Assembly: GCA_029204225.1 (NCBI GenBank)
Contig: CM055093.1
Coordinates: forward strand, 26,263,481 to 26,327,480
Direction of reading: 5' to 3'
Length of the DNA stretch: 64,000 bases
Source: Diphasiastrum complanatum
Lineage: Eukaryota; Streptophyta; Lycopodiopsida; Lycopodiales; Lycopodiaceae
The position numbers and the translations under genes were made by a program. Below are positions 34,062-44,570 of the stretch, piece after piece (position 1 is the first letter of the stretch; each line of letters opens with the position of its first letter). Under the pieces are notes generated by a model. It ran no database searches, had not been told where the DNA came from, and saw only the letters and a list, made by a program, of their open reading frames with translations.

Positions 34062-35544
34062 GCTTCAAGTCACATGAAGACTAAATTTGAGCAAGATTAA
34101 AAAAGATGTATCCCAATGATGTGATTGGGGCTCTCTTTTGGAGGGGAAAGCCTTTTGACGAGCTTTTTGCGACGAGCTTTTTTGTGTTTAAAGCGAGCTT
34201 TTTTAGCACCTTACGATACAACCGGATTTGGGTCCAACCTGGCATCTACATGTCCATGTGAGGGGAATGATGAACACGTGAACAATATGTATTGACAATA
34301 TTTTCCAAGCAAAAATTTTTCTATAAAATGTATATTTCTCGGATCTATGTTAGCAGATCCAAGTTCCATAGCATATTTTTTTTGTAGTATACTTTAGGTT
34401 TTTGAATGTCTAACATCACAACTCTTGGAGGGCTGTCTTTTATTTGGATTGAATAACATTGGAATTTTCAACTTTGTGTACAAAATGACATGTGAAATAA
34501 ATACCCATATCCAATACAAGACATAACCAAGATTGAAATTTTTGGAAACATTTAGTGGCAATTAAGAGACTGGTTAGTTATTGATGTTTTTGAATGCTGA
34601 GATAGATTGGGAATCGATTTCGTTGCTATTGGTGGTCATATTCACTGTCTTGCCTTTAAACTGATGGTCAGATTGTAAATAACAACCACACTTTTAAATC
34701 TGACGTTGTTACCGATATAAGCTAGTTGTTCTTCTGTGCTACAATGAACAACATGAATTTCACGACTTAGCAGCCTCTCACATTAACGTTGTGGCATATG
34801 CTCTTATTTTTATTACAATAACTGCTCACCAAGTGCAGGGATGATAGAAAGAGGACCATAAAACATGATAATCTGTGAAGCAGTGTGTGACTGTAACATC
34901 TTTCACAATATGTCCAAGTTAACCCAACCAAATCTAGAACTTACAGATCTAGACACCCCCCCAAAGCTATGGATCAATCTATCACAAGGGGAGGAGGAAT
35001 CACACAGTAGGATGTAGCTACTAAACACACAATCAAGCATGCACTAGTCAGAGCCCAATGGGTATACTTATATCCTCCAAGGCCCATGCACCACTAGTAG
35101 TGCACTATGACACCTCACTACTGCTCGGAACTTGTGCTACCATGGCAGATTCTAGGTTTAGTGCTTAGAACCTTTTCTTATTTAAGGAGTCGGCTGCTTT
35201 TTCAAAGTTTACTGAGATCTGAGATGAGAGGAGAGATGTGGGCTGCTTTTTCAAAGTTTCCTTAACCTCAGCTAACTTCACAACATTCTGTTTGAAAGGT
35301 TAAGTGTAAGTCTGGGTTGATCTACTCGCAGATGAACATTTGTGTATACTTTTCCTGGAGCTATGTTGCTGCAGTTTGTCTTAAATTTATTTGGTTGGGA
35401 GAGATGAAGGGACATTTACATGGTATCCATTAACAGGATTCTGTAATGAATGACGATCACAGAAAATCAATGAGTTTGTTTGTAAGGATATAGCACACAT
35501 GCAAAAGTTCCTTTCAACACCCTGCTCACTTTAGCCACTAGTTT
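34062..35544. other. No gene recognised
   Basis: AT-rich DNA. Notable only for GACGAGCTTTTT-like repeats near 34155-34205, a duplicated GCTGCTTTTTCAAAGTTT (about 35192 and 35242) and a 30-bp match to the methylase gene at 35211-35240. Confidence 0.5.
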
Positions 35545-36235
35545 CTTCATCACCGTCATCATGTATGGACGATCACAGACAGATTCAATGATCTCGCTTA
35601 GAAGCGTCTAACGATTTCAATTCAATGGTATTCAGGCTGGGAACCGTTGTTTTCTGATAAAAATACTGGGGACCATCTGCGCCGGCTCATTTTTGAAACA
35701 CTTTTTTGTTGTAAGTAAAGACGGGAAACCATCTGCGCTGGCGCAGATAATTTCTTTGCTCTCTTTTGAAACCTATTTTTTGGAAGAATGATTACAGGTT
35801 GTATGAAGGACACTATATTTTGTTCATCTCCTTACAGCCATGTCCTAATTCAAGGAGGATTTAAGCAAGAAAGCTTACTGCAGGCAGGCAGCGAAGGATG
35901 TCAATTTTTTTTGGCAGTTAAGGTAGCCACTAGTTTTTTTTTTGGATGATCAACATGATGATGAATGACCCAAGAAACAGAAAGTAATGTCAAATAATTT
36001 ATCTTCATCACCGTCATCATGTATGGACGATCACAGAAAGAAAACCGTTGTTTTCAATTCAATGGTTCAGGAATCAAATTTTTTGGACCGTTGTTTTCTA
36101 AAAAAAAAGACTGGGGACCATCTGCGCCGGTGCAGATGATTCCCTAGCTCATTTTTGAAACAGTTTTTGCGACAGAAAACCATCTGCGCCAGCGCAGATA
36201 GTTCCCTTTCTCTCTTTTGAAACCTATTTCTCGGT
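35545..36235. repeat. Imperfect local duplication with short inverted repeats
   Basis: Two related blocks (about 35545-35790 and 36002-36235, offset about 445-458 bp) share CATCACCGTCATCATG, CCGTTGTTTTCT, ACCATCTGCGCCGG and CTCTTTTGAAACCTATTT. Each holds a perfect 8-bp-arm inverted repeat, ATCTGCGC-TG-GCGCAGAT at 35731-35748 and ATCTGCGC-CA-GCGCAGAT at 36182-36199. No protein is encoded. Confidence 0.8.
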
Positions 36236-36550
36236 AAGCAGAGATGGAATGCTTTCCCATCCCTCAGTGTTGAACAAACACGAGATGAAAAATCTACAAA
36301 AAAGATATTTGATTACCTCCAAAACCCAATCCAAATTCTTCGAGTTCCAGTGACAATGCAGCTCACTGATCGCTGGTAGGAGGTTGCTGATCGGAGGGGG
36401 TGGAGGTCGCTGATCGGAAGTGATGGAGGTCGATGGTCGCAGGCAAGCAAGAGGATGTAAGGCATTTTTTTTTAAGAGTCATTACAAATAGGGCCCAGGC
36501 TGTAGGTAATAGGTTTTCGGCTGTTTTGGTATTTTGTATGCATATATTGC
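36236..36550. other. No gene recognised
   Basis: Short GCTGATCGG-type repeats at about 36366-36440; otherwise nothing identifiable. Confidence 0.5.
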
Positions 36551-37507
36551 ATGTACAAGCCTTGGGACCTACAAGCCTTGGGACTTGGTGCACAAGTCTT
36601 TCACAAGTCTTGGGACTGGGTGTACAAGATATTATTTGGACTCTTTGATCTAACGTTTTCTGCTTTTGAGATGGTCTTGTTGGATGGCAAATATGTTGTC
36701 AACAAGAGATATCTAGAAAGGAGACTAGGGGATTTGTATAAATTGATTAGCTTCAATGCCATAGTAGCAGTGGAAGGTGGTGTACCCTTGTTGATCCCAA
36801 TGAAGGAGCACCCGGACGTAGAGGGCAATGTTCAGTTCATACTAGATGCTTCTATATCAGGCCACTACAATGTGATTAGCCAAGAAAATCCGAGTGACAG
36901 TATAAACACATATACCCCCAGAGGCGGGTTCAACACAAGCAAACAATCTCACCATCCAACCTATGGCCTACAACCCATAGTGCTGGATGAGGATCCCACA
37001 GATACCGAGTTTGAAATAGACACACCACTTTTTAGAGAGCAGGTGAAATCACCACCGTTATCAGTAGAATCAGATAGTCCAACAAAATGCCATGGAAAAG
37101 GAGTTGAATTTGATGACAATATTGCCCTCATAGAGACTAAAAAATCTATTGGATTGGAAGGAAGTAGCGTCATTCCGATGATCATTTCCCAAACTCGATC
37201 CACACTACTTTCTTGACTAATTAAAAAGTTACCAACATGCATGACAATGGATGAAATACCTCAATTCTACAATGGTGATATCGTGTTTGAATTTCCTCCG
37301 ACATTCAATAAATTTAACTCGATGGCCAGCATGGAGCATAAATTTGATGGACACATGTGGACCAAACCGATAATAAGCAATGTGGCATTTGTAGGGGTGG
37401 TCCGAGTGAGTTATTGTGCAGGGGTGTTCCAATGTTTTGGTGTGTCTTGTCCACACCAGATAAACAATGGCCAACACAATAAAACAGTCTCTTCAAGGAC
37501 TATATGA
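36551..37507 (+). pseudogene. Unrecognised coding remnant with a Cys/His cluster
   Basis: One + strand frame is open from 36551 to 37213 (221 codons), has a TGA at 37214-37216, then stays open to 37507. Part one contains VVNKRYLERRLGDLYKLISF and GGVPLLIPMKEHPDVEGNV. Part two ends with DGHMWTKP, then a Cys-rich stretch CAGVFQCFGVSCPH. The D-G-H-x-W-x-K start with clustered Cys and a final CPH is loosely like WRKY/GCM1/FLYWCH zinc domains found in some transposases, but the spacing is not canonical and I do not assign the family. A gypsy fragment begins right after it. Confidence 0.45.
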
Positions 37508-37514
37508 GTCTGAT

Positions 37515-38530
37515 CCCTTTTTTGGAAAGTAATGGCAACAAGTACTTTCGACAGTCGATTCAGGTTTGCAAGATTCCTCCTATCAGGGAAAGACTGAAAT
37601 GGATTTTCCAATTCGAAATAGAATTTTGTTTCGTAAAGGAAAGGTGTGTGTACCGGAGAATGACACTGTAAGGGCCCAAATCTTGCATGAGTGTCACGAT
37701 AGTCCATGCGCTAGACATCTGGGTATACAAAAAACACTTGACTTAGTTCAAAGACAATTTTGGTGGCCTAAGATGAAAAGTCAGGTAGAAGCCTATGTAC
37801 TTAAATTTACTAAGTTTAGTTAAATAAAGCAGAGAGGCTAAAAGCTAGTGGCCTATTACATCCTCTAGATATTCCTACTGGAAAGTGGAAAACTATATCT
37901 ATGGATTTTGTGGTCGGGCTTCCACATACAGGAAAGGGCCACGATTCGGTTTGGGTCATTGATGATAGACTTACGAAGTTTGCTCAATCTATCCCAATGA
38001 AAACTACTGTTAAAGCTTCAGAACTAGCTCAACTGTTTGTTGAGCAGCTTTTTCGACTATACGGACTGCCTTGCAATATTGTCAGTGACCGTGACCCAAA
38101 ATTCACTGGGAATTTTTGGCAAGCAGTATTTGAAAAGCTGGAAACAACTTTAAGTATGAGTTCTATAGGCCATTTGAAATTAGACGGTCAAACGGAAAGG
38201 ACCAATCAGATGATGATATGCTTCGAGCATATGTGGGCCATCGGCAGTCTGATTGGAAACAGTACCTTCCACTGGTGGAATTTGCATATAATAGTGCAAA
38301 ACATTCAGCGACCAGATTCAGCCCTTTCATGCTTATGTATGGTTTTCAACCTCAATCACCAATTAGTGTTGGCATGAAAAACCTACGGGTGCAAGCCGTA
38401 GTTGATTTCCTTGCGGATATGCAGGAAATGTTACAGCTGGCTAAAGATAACACAAGAAGTGCCCAGGAGGACAGGGCAAGGCACTATGCTGATTTTACAA
38501 AAAGCCACCTTCTTCAAGAGGTCATTGCTT
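37515..38530 (+). pseudogene. Ty3/gypsy integrase fragment
   Basis: Encodes the zinc-binding domain (HECHDSPCARHLGIQKTLDL) whose CC pair has been lost, then the core with MDFVVGLP (first Asp), VSDRDPKFTGNFW (second Asp) and the DGQTERTN block (Glu). A frameshift near 38215 leads to WKQYLPLVEFAYNSAKHSAT. There is no RT or chromodomain, and frames change at least twice. It is an isolated fragment of a gypsy Pol. Confidence 0.88.
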
Positions 38531-38559
38531 ACATTTAACTTCACCATGCTTTGAGAGAA

Positions 38560-39060
38560 AGCTGAAGAAACAATATGTTTTGAGCCACAAAGCTTTGCTA
38601 GCTTTCGAACCCAAGTCTGTAGAAACTCAAGGGAACTACCCGAATACGAAGACCAAAGCTTCGAGAACTGAAGATGAAGGTAAAGTGTTCGTGGACCGTG
38701 GGACACCTGAACACGAAGATGAAATGTTCATGGACCTAAAGAAGCTCAACGAAGAAGACACGAAGACCAAAAGACAACAGATATTCATGCTCCAAAGTAC
38801 AGAAGAGATCAAATAAAGTACAAGGAGGAGTACCACCTCCACGGACGATGACGACAACAACCTAGACACCGTAAGGACATGCATAATCAGCCATTCTTGT
38901 AATCTCAGTTTAGCCTAAACCTTTATTCTCTCTCATCTATATAAACAGATTGAGAACGAGAGAATCATTTGAACATCAATTTGGTTGAATGCCAATGTGA
39001 GCTAAGCACAGCGTTGTTAGCCAATGTCCAAAAGTCTGCTAGTAAGCGAGAGACATAGAT
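38560..39060. repeat. Non-coding segment related to 41620-42130
   Basis: The start (CTTTGCTAGCTTTCGAACCC) aligns with CCTTGCTAGCTTTCAGCCC at about 41646. Both then share ACGAAGA-rich text, GGAGTACCACC, an ATTCTTGTAAT or ACTCTTGTAAT block and a CTGATGCTAGTAAGC or CTGCTAGTAAGC end. A TATA-like CTATATAAAC is at 38935. Possibly solo LTRs of one family; edges uncertain. Confidence 0.45.
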
Positions 39061-39394
39061 TCTCTCACGCCGATGCGTTGTGTGGGTTTGTCACAACAGC
39101 GCTCAAGAAATTCACTGATACTATAGTAGATGTTATGTAGATGATTTTTTTTATCTTGAATATTATTGAATGTCTTATTGTTTGATAGTTGTATGTTCGT
39201 TACCAGCTGTTTATTCTTATTCTGCATACTGGTTTCATTTTGTTGAATGTATAAACGAATTTTAAAGTAGGTTAGTAGTGTCTGTCTACACTTTCTAGGA
39301 TTATAGATCTGTTCTAGCAAGGCAGTAGTCCAGCAGACATAATCGAATTCCATCCAGGCTTCATTTCTCAATAGTGGAGTGAGCATAATTTATG
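39061..39394. other. No gene recognised
   Basis: AT-rich; a 115-codon - strand frame here shows no family resemblance. Confidence 0.45.
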
Positions 39395-40110
39395 TCGTTC
39401 TCTGAAAATTTTCTCAACAAAATAGACATTCGATTTTGCCGGGTTTGGAATAAAACCATTCTCAATTAGAAATACATTTATCTTCTGAAATCAAGTTCTT
39501 GGTGACTGTTTCAGGCCTTACAGAGTCTTTTGGATTTTGCAGACAAGATGCTCCTTATCCTTGAACTCATATCCCTCTCGTTGCAACATGTAGATCTCAT
39601 CTTTGATAGTTCCATTCAAAAAGACTGTTTGGACGTCCATTTGGTGAACTTTGAGATTGGCTGCAGCTGCATAGGAGAGTAATAGTCGAATTGAAGTATG
39701 TTTAACAACAAGAATGAAGATCTCTTAGTAATCTAAAGTGTAAAAATTCTTTGGCGACTAGTCTAGCCTTCTATTATTTCAGTTTCCTTTCAGAATCACA
39801 CTTCGCCTTGAATATCCATTTGCATTTATTCTGATTTTGATCCTTTGGCAGCTCTGTTGCAGTCCATGTCCGATTCTCAATTAGAGAATCGAATTTTTTG
39901 TCCATCACAGCTTTCCGTTGATCAACATCTACAGTTAACATTGCCTTTGATATAGTGCATGGTTCTTGTACAAAGTAACAAGCTGGACCATCCATAAATT
40001 GATATGAAGGATGTCTGAATCGATTTAATCTTTTGGGTTGAATTTCGATCGTCTAATATGACTCGACTCTTTGAATATCTGACTCACTATTTGAGTCTGT
40101 ATTGATTTTT
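39395..40110 (-). pseudogene. Copia RT fragment (minus strand)
   Basis: Reading on the - strand from about 40110: a linker ending IEIQPKRLNRFRHPSYQF, then ENRTWTATELPKDQ and CKWIFKAKCD (RT start), VHQMDVQTVFLNGTIKDEIY, and GLKQSPRT near 39510. It ends with INVFLIENGFIPN near 39450. The YVDD core, RNase H and LTR are absent, and several stops and shifts occur. Confidence 0.8.
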
Positions 40111-40640
40111 TGATGTTTGATCTTGGAGCTGGTTTCGACTCTAGGATCGAAATTTTTTAGAGCCTTTCCCTTTGTCGTGTTGGAATTTAATCTAACTCCT
40201 ATTCATCCCAACATCCCATTTTCCTTCTCTGATTTTTACTCTCTCAAATGCAACCTGCAGAAAATGAACTATTTTTTAACAGTCTGCATATTTGAACTAA
40301 TTGTTGTCACAGTCTGCATTTTTACTTAGGTCTTTCCACAAGCGAAAAATCCGACACCCGACACTGTCACTTCTTTTTATCTTAATTTGCAACCAAGTGT
40401 TTAGTGACACTTATCTAAGTTGTTTTTTGGGCCATTTTGGCACTTTCAGAAAAGCGACACTTTTTGAAAAAAAAAGACAAAAGATACGACACTGCATTTT
40501 TCCTCGCAGTTTCTTACAGACGACAATTAGGACAAAAAGCGACACTACAGTTATACATGGGATATTACACAGGCAACACTGCAGATTTACACGGGATATT
40601 ACACAAACGACACTCTACAAAAATACATAGTATTCCATCA
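40111..40640. other. No gene recognised
   Basis: AT-rich. A short degenerate repeat around GGGATATTACACA with CGACACT (about 40495-40620) is the only structure. Confidence 0.45.
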
Positions 40641-41325
40641 TACAGACTGTCTATGTCTTCACGCTCCAATAACAACTATCTAATTAGGCAATTAATCAGT
40701 TGTTAAGTAATCTTGTAAATGTAAAGCTAGAATAATACAAGATCTTCCATCTACTATAAATGTAAATGAGTGATTGAAGATGTAAAATGAACAGATCAGA
40801 AGTCATTGTAAGTGTCATTATAAGTCATTTGTTAGAGATCAAACAACCAGAACGGGTCTTACAGTAGCTGACTCCTTAGAGTTAGTGATTATATATATAT
40901 ATTCAGAATGTTAGCAATTGTTTTGAACCTATAAGTAGGATGATACGCTTATCAGCGTGATTGTATTGTGATCTGATCGTTGTGTTTACAACTTATTATA
41001 CAGATTTGCTATTGTTCTACACTCTTTATGCATTCTTGTTGAATGATAACTCTCACTCCTCTTACACAAACACTGTTATCAGAGAGTTGTATGGTTGTCT
41101 TTGACACCTAAATTGATTCTACATTCTCTTCATACCAGGTTATCAATACTAGAGGATTGCATGGCTGTCTCAGATGCCTAATTGTCTTCGTAATCTCTTC
41201 AGTCTACGACTCCTACATTGATAATCTAATTCAATAGCTCATTAAATCCATTCTCTAAGTAATCCATGATGCTATCAAAAATTCTTTGTTTTTTCAGTTG
41301 ATATCAATCCAAACGTCAACCGAAG
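40641..41325 (+). repeat. Putative LTR upstream of a gag start
   Basis: Lies directly before PBS-like sequences and a copia gag ATG. It has a TATA-like run TTATATATATATATTC at about 40889-40904. No second copy was found, so the left edge is a guess. Confidence 0.4.
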
Positions 41326-41396
41326 TGATATCAGAGCTGATAATTCCATCCGATCCCACAGATTGGTGCTAGAGCCCACAAAAGTGGTATCAGAGT
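41326..41396 (+). other. Three PBS-like sequences in tandem
   Basis: TGATATCAGAGC (41326-41337), TTGGTGCTAGAGC (about 41363) and TGGTATCAGAGT (41385-41396) are spaced 20-37 bp apart; each is within a few bases of the copia PBS. Confidence 0.5.
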
Positions 41397-41508
41397 CACA
41401 GGTTTACTGGATTACTAGAGTCTAGGACTTATACTAGAACTTAGCACATTTTTGGTTTTATAGAGCTGATTCATTTAGTTTGTGTTTTATCTCTGCTACT
41501 CGATTACA

Positions 41509-41640
41509 ATGGAAGATTCAACCTCAGAGATCCGTCTCATTAACAAATTCAATGGAGACGACTTCCACATTGGAAGTTCAAAATGAGGATGATCTTGATT
41601 GAGAAGAATCTCTAGGTGAAGAAGCAAAATGTTTCTGATT
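41509..41640 (+). pseudogene. Copia gag N-terminal scrap
   Basis: ATG at 41509 gives MEDSTSEIRLINKFNGDDFH, a copia Gag opening, followed by a frameshift in the expected WKFKM block and stops. Homology ends where the 41620-42130 segment begins. Confidence 0.65.
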
Positions 41641-42130
41641 ACAAAGCCTTGCTAGCTTTCAGCCCTTCGCCTGACGAGGATGTTCGCGAACTCGAACATC
41701 TAGAGACACGAAACACGAAGAGTTTCATGATCACGAAAGTCAATGGAGATGAAGACAAACAGTTCGCGAACACGAAAGATCCATGAATGAGATTCCTTCG
41801 TGGTCCTGTACAGAAGAAGGCAGACGAGATAAACGAAACCCGTTCAGTGCTCACACTCCAAGGAGTACCACCAAAGATCACACAAGTACCAAGAAGTACA
41901 ATAATCTGATCTGATGGCATGACGTTAGCAAATACTCCCTAGGTCGTGGCTAATCTGCCACTCTTGTAATTCTCTGGTTAGTTGTAGATGCTTAATCACT
42001 CTAATCTTAGATTTACACAGAGAGACTGTACTTACTGGATCATACTTGACATATAGATCAAACAGAATACACAGAGCGTAATAGAGAGAAGAAGTCTGAT
42101 GCTAGTAAGCAATCCATTCATCAAAGACTC

Positions 42131-42893
42131 CTACATAACGACCAAGATTCTGGAGCTAGTGCATTTTGACATTTGTGGACCATTCAATGTGATCCTAGTA
42201 GGAGGTTTGAAATATTATATAACCTTCATTGATGATTATAGCAAGTTTTCCAGAGTGTATTTTATTTAGAATAAATCTGAAGCACTCGATAAATCTACAG
42301 AATACGTGAATTGGGCAGAGAGATGTACAGGCAGCAAGGTGAAGCATATCAGAACAGATTGAGGTGGTGAATACATCTCGAATCGCTTCACTGACTTCTG
42401 CAATGATCGTGGTATCATTCACAGAAGAACTGCAGCCTACACACCGCAGCACAATGGTGTTGCTGAATGAAAAAACAGGACCCTAATGGAAGCAGCCATG
42501 TGCATGATGGCCTATTCGAAAGCTCCAAGGGCATTGTGGGCTGAAGCAGTAGCTACATCCGCATACATCCAGAACAGGACAGGCAAATCTGGTGTTCCTC
42601 ACTACACCACATGAGCTATGGCGGGGTAGAAAACCCAACTTGTCTCACATCAGAATCTTTGGTTGTGCAGCATATGCACATATTCCTGATAAGCTTCAAA
42701 AGAAGCTTGATGAGAAAGCCGAGCAGGGATTTTTGGTAGGTTATGACAACAATTCGTCATACTACAGAGTCTACATGCCAGACACGAACATTGTGAAAAC
42801 AGTGAGGGATGTCAAATTCGACGAGAGCAGGACTATGGCCAACTCAGCTACAAAATTCTGGAGAGATAGTACTATGACCTGCCACCAGTGACA
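42131..42893 (+). pseudogene. Copia integrase fragment
   Basis: Contains VHFDICGPF (first Asp), a TGA then GGEYISNRF (second Asp block) and [11 protein letters not shown] followed by a TGA where Arg is expected (Glu block). ELWRGRKPNLSHIRIFGCAAY and GFLVGYDNNSSYYRVYMP come in a shifted frame. A TAG at about 42268 replaces the expected residue in FIWNKSE. Same orientation as the gag scrap, so they are probably remains of one element. Confidence 0.85.
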
Positions 42894-42999
42894 GAGAGGG
42901 CAGAAGACGAACACAAAAACGAAGATTTTTGAGTCATCTCCCATTCGAACGACGAATCTGACGAAGAAAGATTCGAGAGACGACCAGATACGGACCAGA

Positions 43000-43435
43000 T
43001 GGGAGTGTGACGAAATACAAGGCAAGACTAGTAGCGAAGGGTTTCTCTCAGAGATACGGTATTGACTATCTTCTCTCCTGTCTATTATTTGCATATGCAG
43101 CAGCTTATGACCTCGGGATTCACATTGTGGACGAGAAGACAGCCTTCTTGCATTGCGAATTAGACGAAGAGGTCTACATGGATCAGCCCCCATGATTTGT
43201 CTCGAATTCACTTCCTGACTATGTATGTAGAATGCATAGAAGCATCTACGGTCTAAAACAATCAGCCCGACAATGGTACAAGAAGAAAGACCAAGTGCTA
43301 AAATCATTAGGATTCAAGCCTCTGTTGGCTGACTCCAATGTGTATGTCAGAATTACAGATGGGCAAATCATCATAGTGGCTGTATATGTGGACGACACTC
43401 TGATACTTTGTAGGAGTGAGCAGCTAATTGCTGAG
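43000..43435 (+). pseudogene. Copia RT fragment
   Basis: Starts at DGSVTKYKARLVAKGFSQRYG, so the first 40 or so RT residues are missing. Continues through VDEKTAFLHCELDEEVYMDQ, a stop, YGLKQSARQWY and VAVYVDDTLIL (YVDD at about 43385). It switches at about 43435 to unrelated integrase sequence. Confidence 0.85.
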
Positions 43436-43945
43436 GTGAGGACAACATCTGCAAGGATGAAGTGTATGATGTCTTAAGTTCAAGAAAGCAAGGGAGAACC
43501 AATTTTCTACAAGGATCAAGTGCTTAAGGAGTGACAATGGTGGAGAGTAGATATCTACCAAGTTCAAGGCCTTTTGTGATGAGCATGGGATCAAGGGGTA
43601 TACAACACCAAGGACCCCACAACAAAATGGAGTGGCCGAGAGGAAGAATAGGACTTTATGTGAAAGTTCCAAAGCCATGAGGTTAAGCGCTAACATTGAT
43701 GAGCCATTTTAAGATCAAGCTTTGTTGTGTGCTAATTTCTTGTGCAATAGGTGGCCGAGTGCTATTTTGGATGGAAGGACACCTTTTGAGATGTTATTCA
43801 AGAGGAGGCCAAGTGTCAACTGTCTTAGAACTTTTGGATGCACATGCTATGTCAATATAACTCTTGTTGATAGGACCAGTGAGGATAGATCTTCAAGGAA
43901 AGGTATATGTGTTGGATATAGTGAGGGTGTAAGGGAAGCTTCTTA
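43436..43945 (+). pseudogene. Copia integrase fragment of the element D group
   Basis: Close in wording to the D integrase: SDNGG, KFKAFCDEHGIKG, PRTPQQNGVAERKNRTLCE, LCANFLCNRWPSAILDGRTP, LRTFGCTCYVNITLVDRTSED and RKGICVGYSE. It stops at about 43945. It is fused in the same direction to the RT fragment on its left, giving the impossible order RT then integrase. Confidence 0.87.
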
Positions 43946-44560
43946 GATCCTGCTTACAAATCACAAACAGAATGATAACACACTATGGAGAAACCACCCA
44001 ACCAAGTAGAAGCATCCAATCAAACTCTATAAGCTTCACCCCCAAGCCAAGGAACAAGAAACATGAATGTAGAGTGAGAGCCTGACAATGAATCCACAAC
44101 CATAATGAGGAGTAGGGCGAGTTGAAAAATGGACCAAAAGTGCTCAAAATAGAAGGTTTTGTCCAAGTGTCAGTTTTGCATGATGAATCTTCATATGACA
44201 AAGCACCTTCACACATGTGAGATCAGAGGGATGATCATTACCACGAGCTCCCACTTATTGTATATATAGAGCCACATTTGGCCATAATCAGTGTGAGACA
44301 CCAATCTTGATTTTGGAAGCAATTTTGAGTGATTCTCTCCATTTGTCTACATTTGTTTTGATTGTTTTGAGGTTCTATCAATGTGTACTTGATTTTCAGG
44401 TTGGATTCTGTACTCGAACAGTGTTTCACACGTGTGAAACCATAAAGTACACTTACCTTCAATTAATGATTGTTCTTGTTAGGATTTTGTGTCTAGAATT
44501 GATCTAGATTGATCTTAATTTGAAGTAGATTGATAGATCAAGTAATCTGACAACCAATCC
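43946..44560. other. Non-coding, LTR-like; 18-bp palindrome at 44423-44440
   Basis: No gene. Contains a TATA-like TGTATATATAGAG at about 44258 and, about 165 bp later, the perfect palindrome GTTTCACACGTGTGAAAC. This arrangement mirrors the element D LTR, so a decayed LTR is likely. Confidence 0.45.
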
Positions 44561-44570
44561 CTCTTGAGGA

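Noticed and set aside
36551-37507. Calling the frame a WRKY transcription factor
   Set aside because: The WRKYGQK heptad is absent and the Cys/His spacing does not fit; only a loose resemblance to the wider zinc-fold group remains.
37515-38530. Functional host-domesticated integrase
   Set aside because: The zinc-site CC pair is lost and the core is frameshifted before its end, so it is a plain gypsy relic.
39039-39386. 115-codon minus-strand frame as a gene
   Set aside because: No family resemblance; it overlaps the degraded end of a copia RT read in another frame.
41640-41920. 93-codon minus-strand frame in the 41.6-kb repeat as a gene
   Set aside because: Low-complexity ACGAA-rich DNA related to a non-coding repeat at 38.6 kb; no domain.
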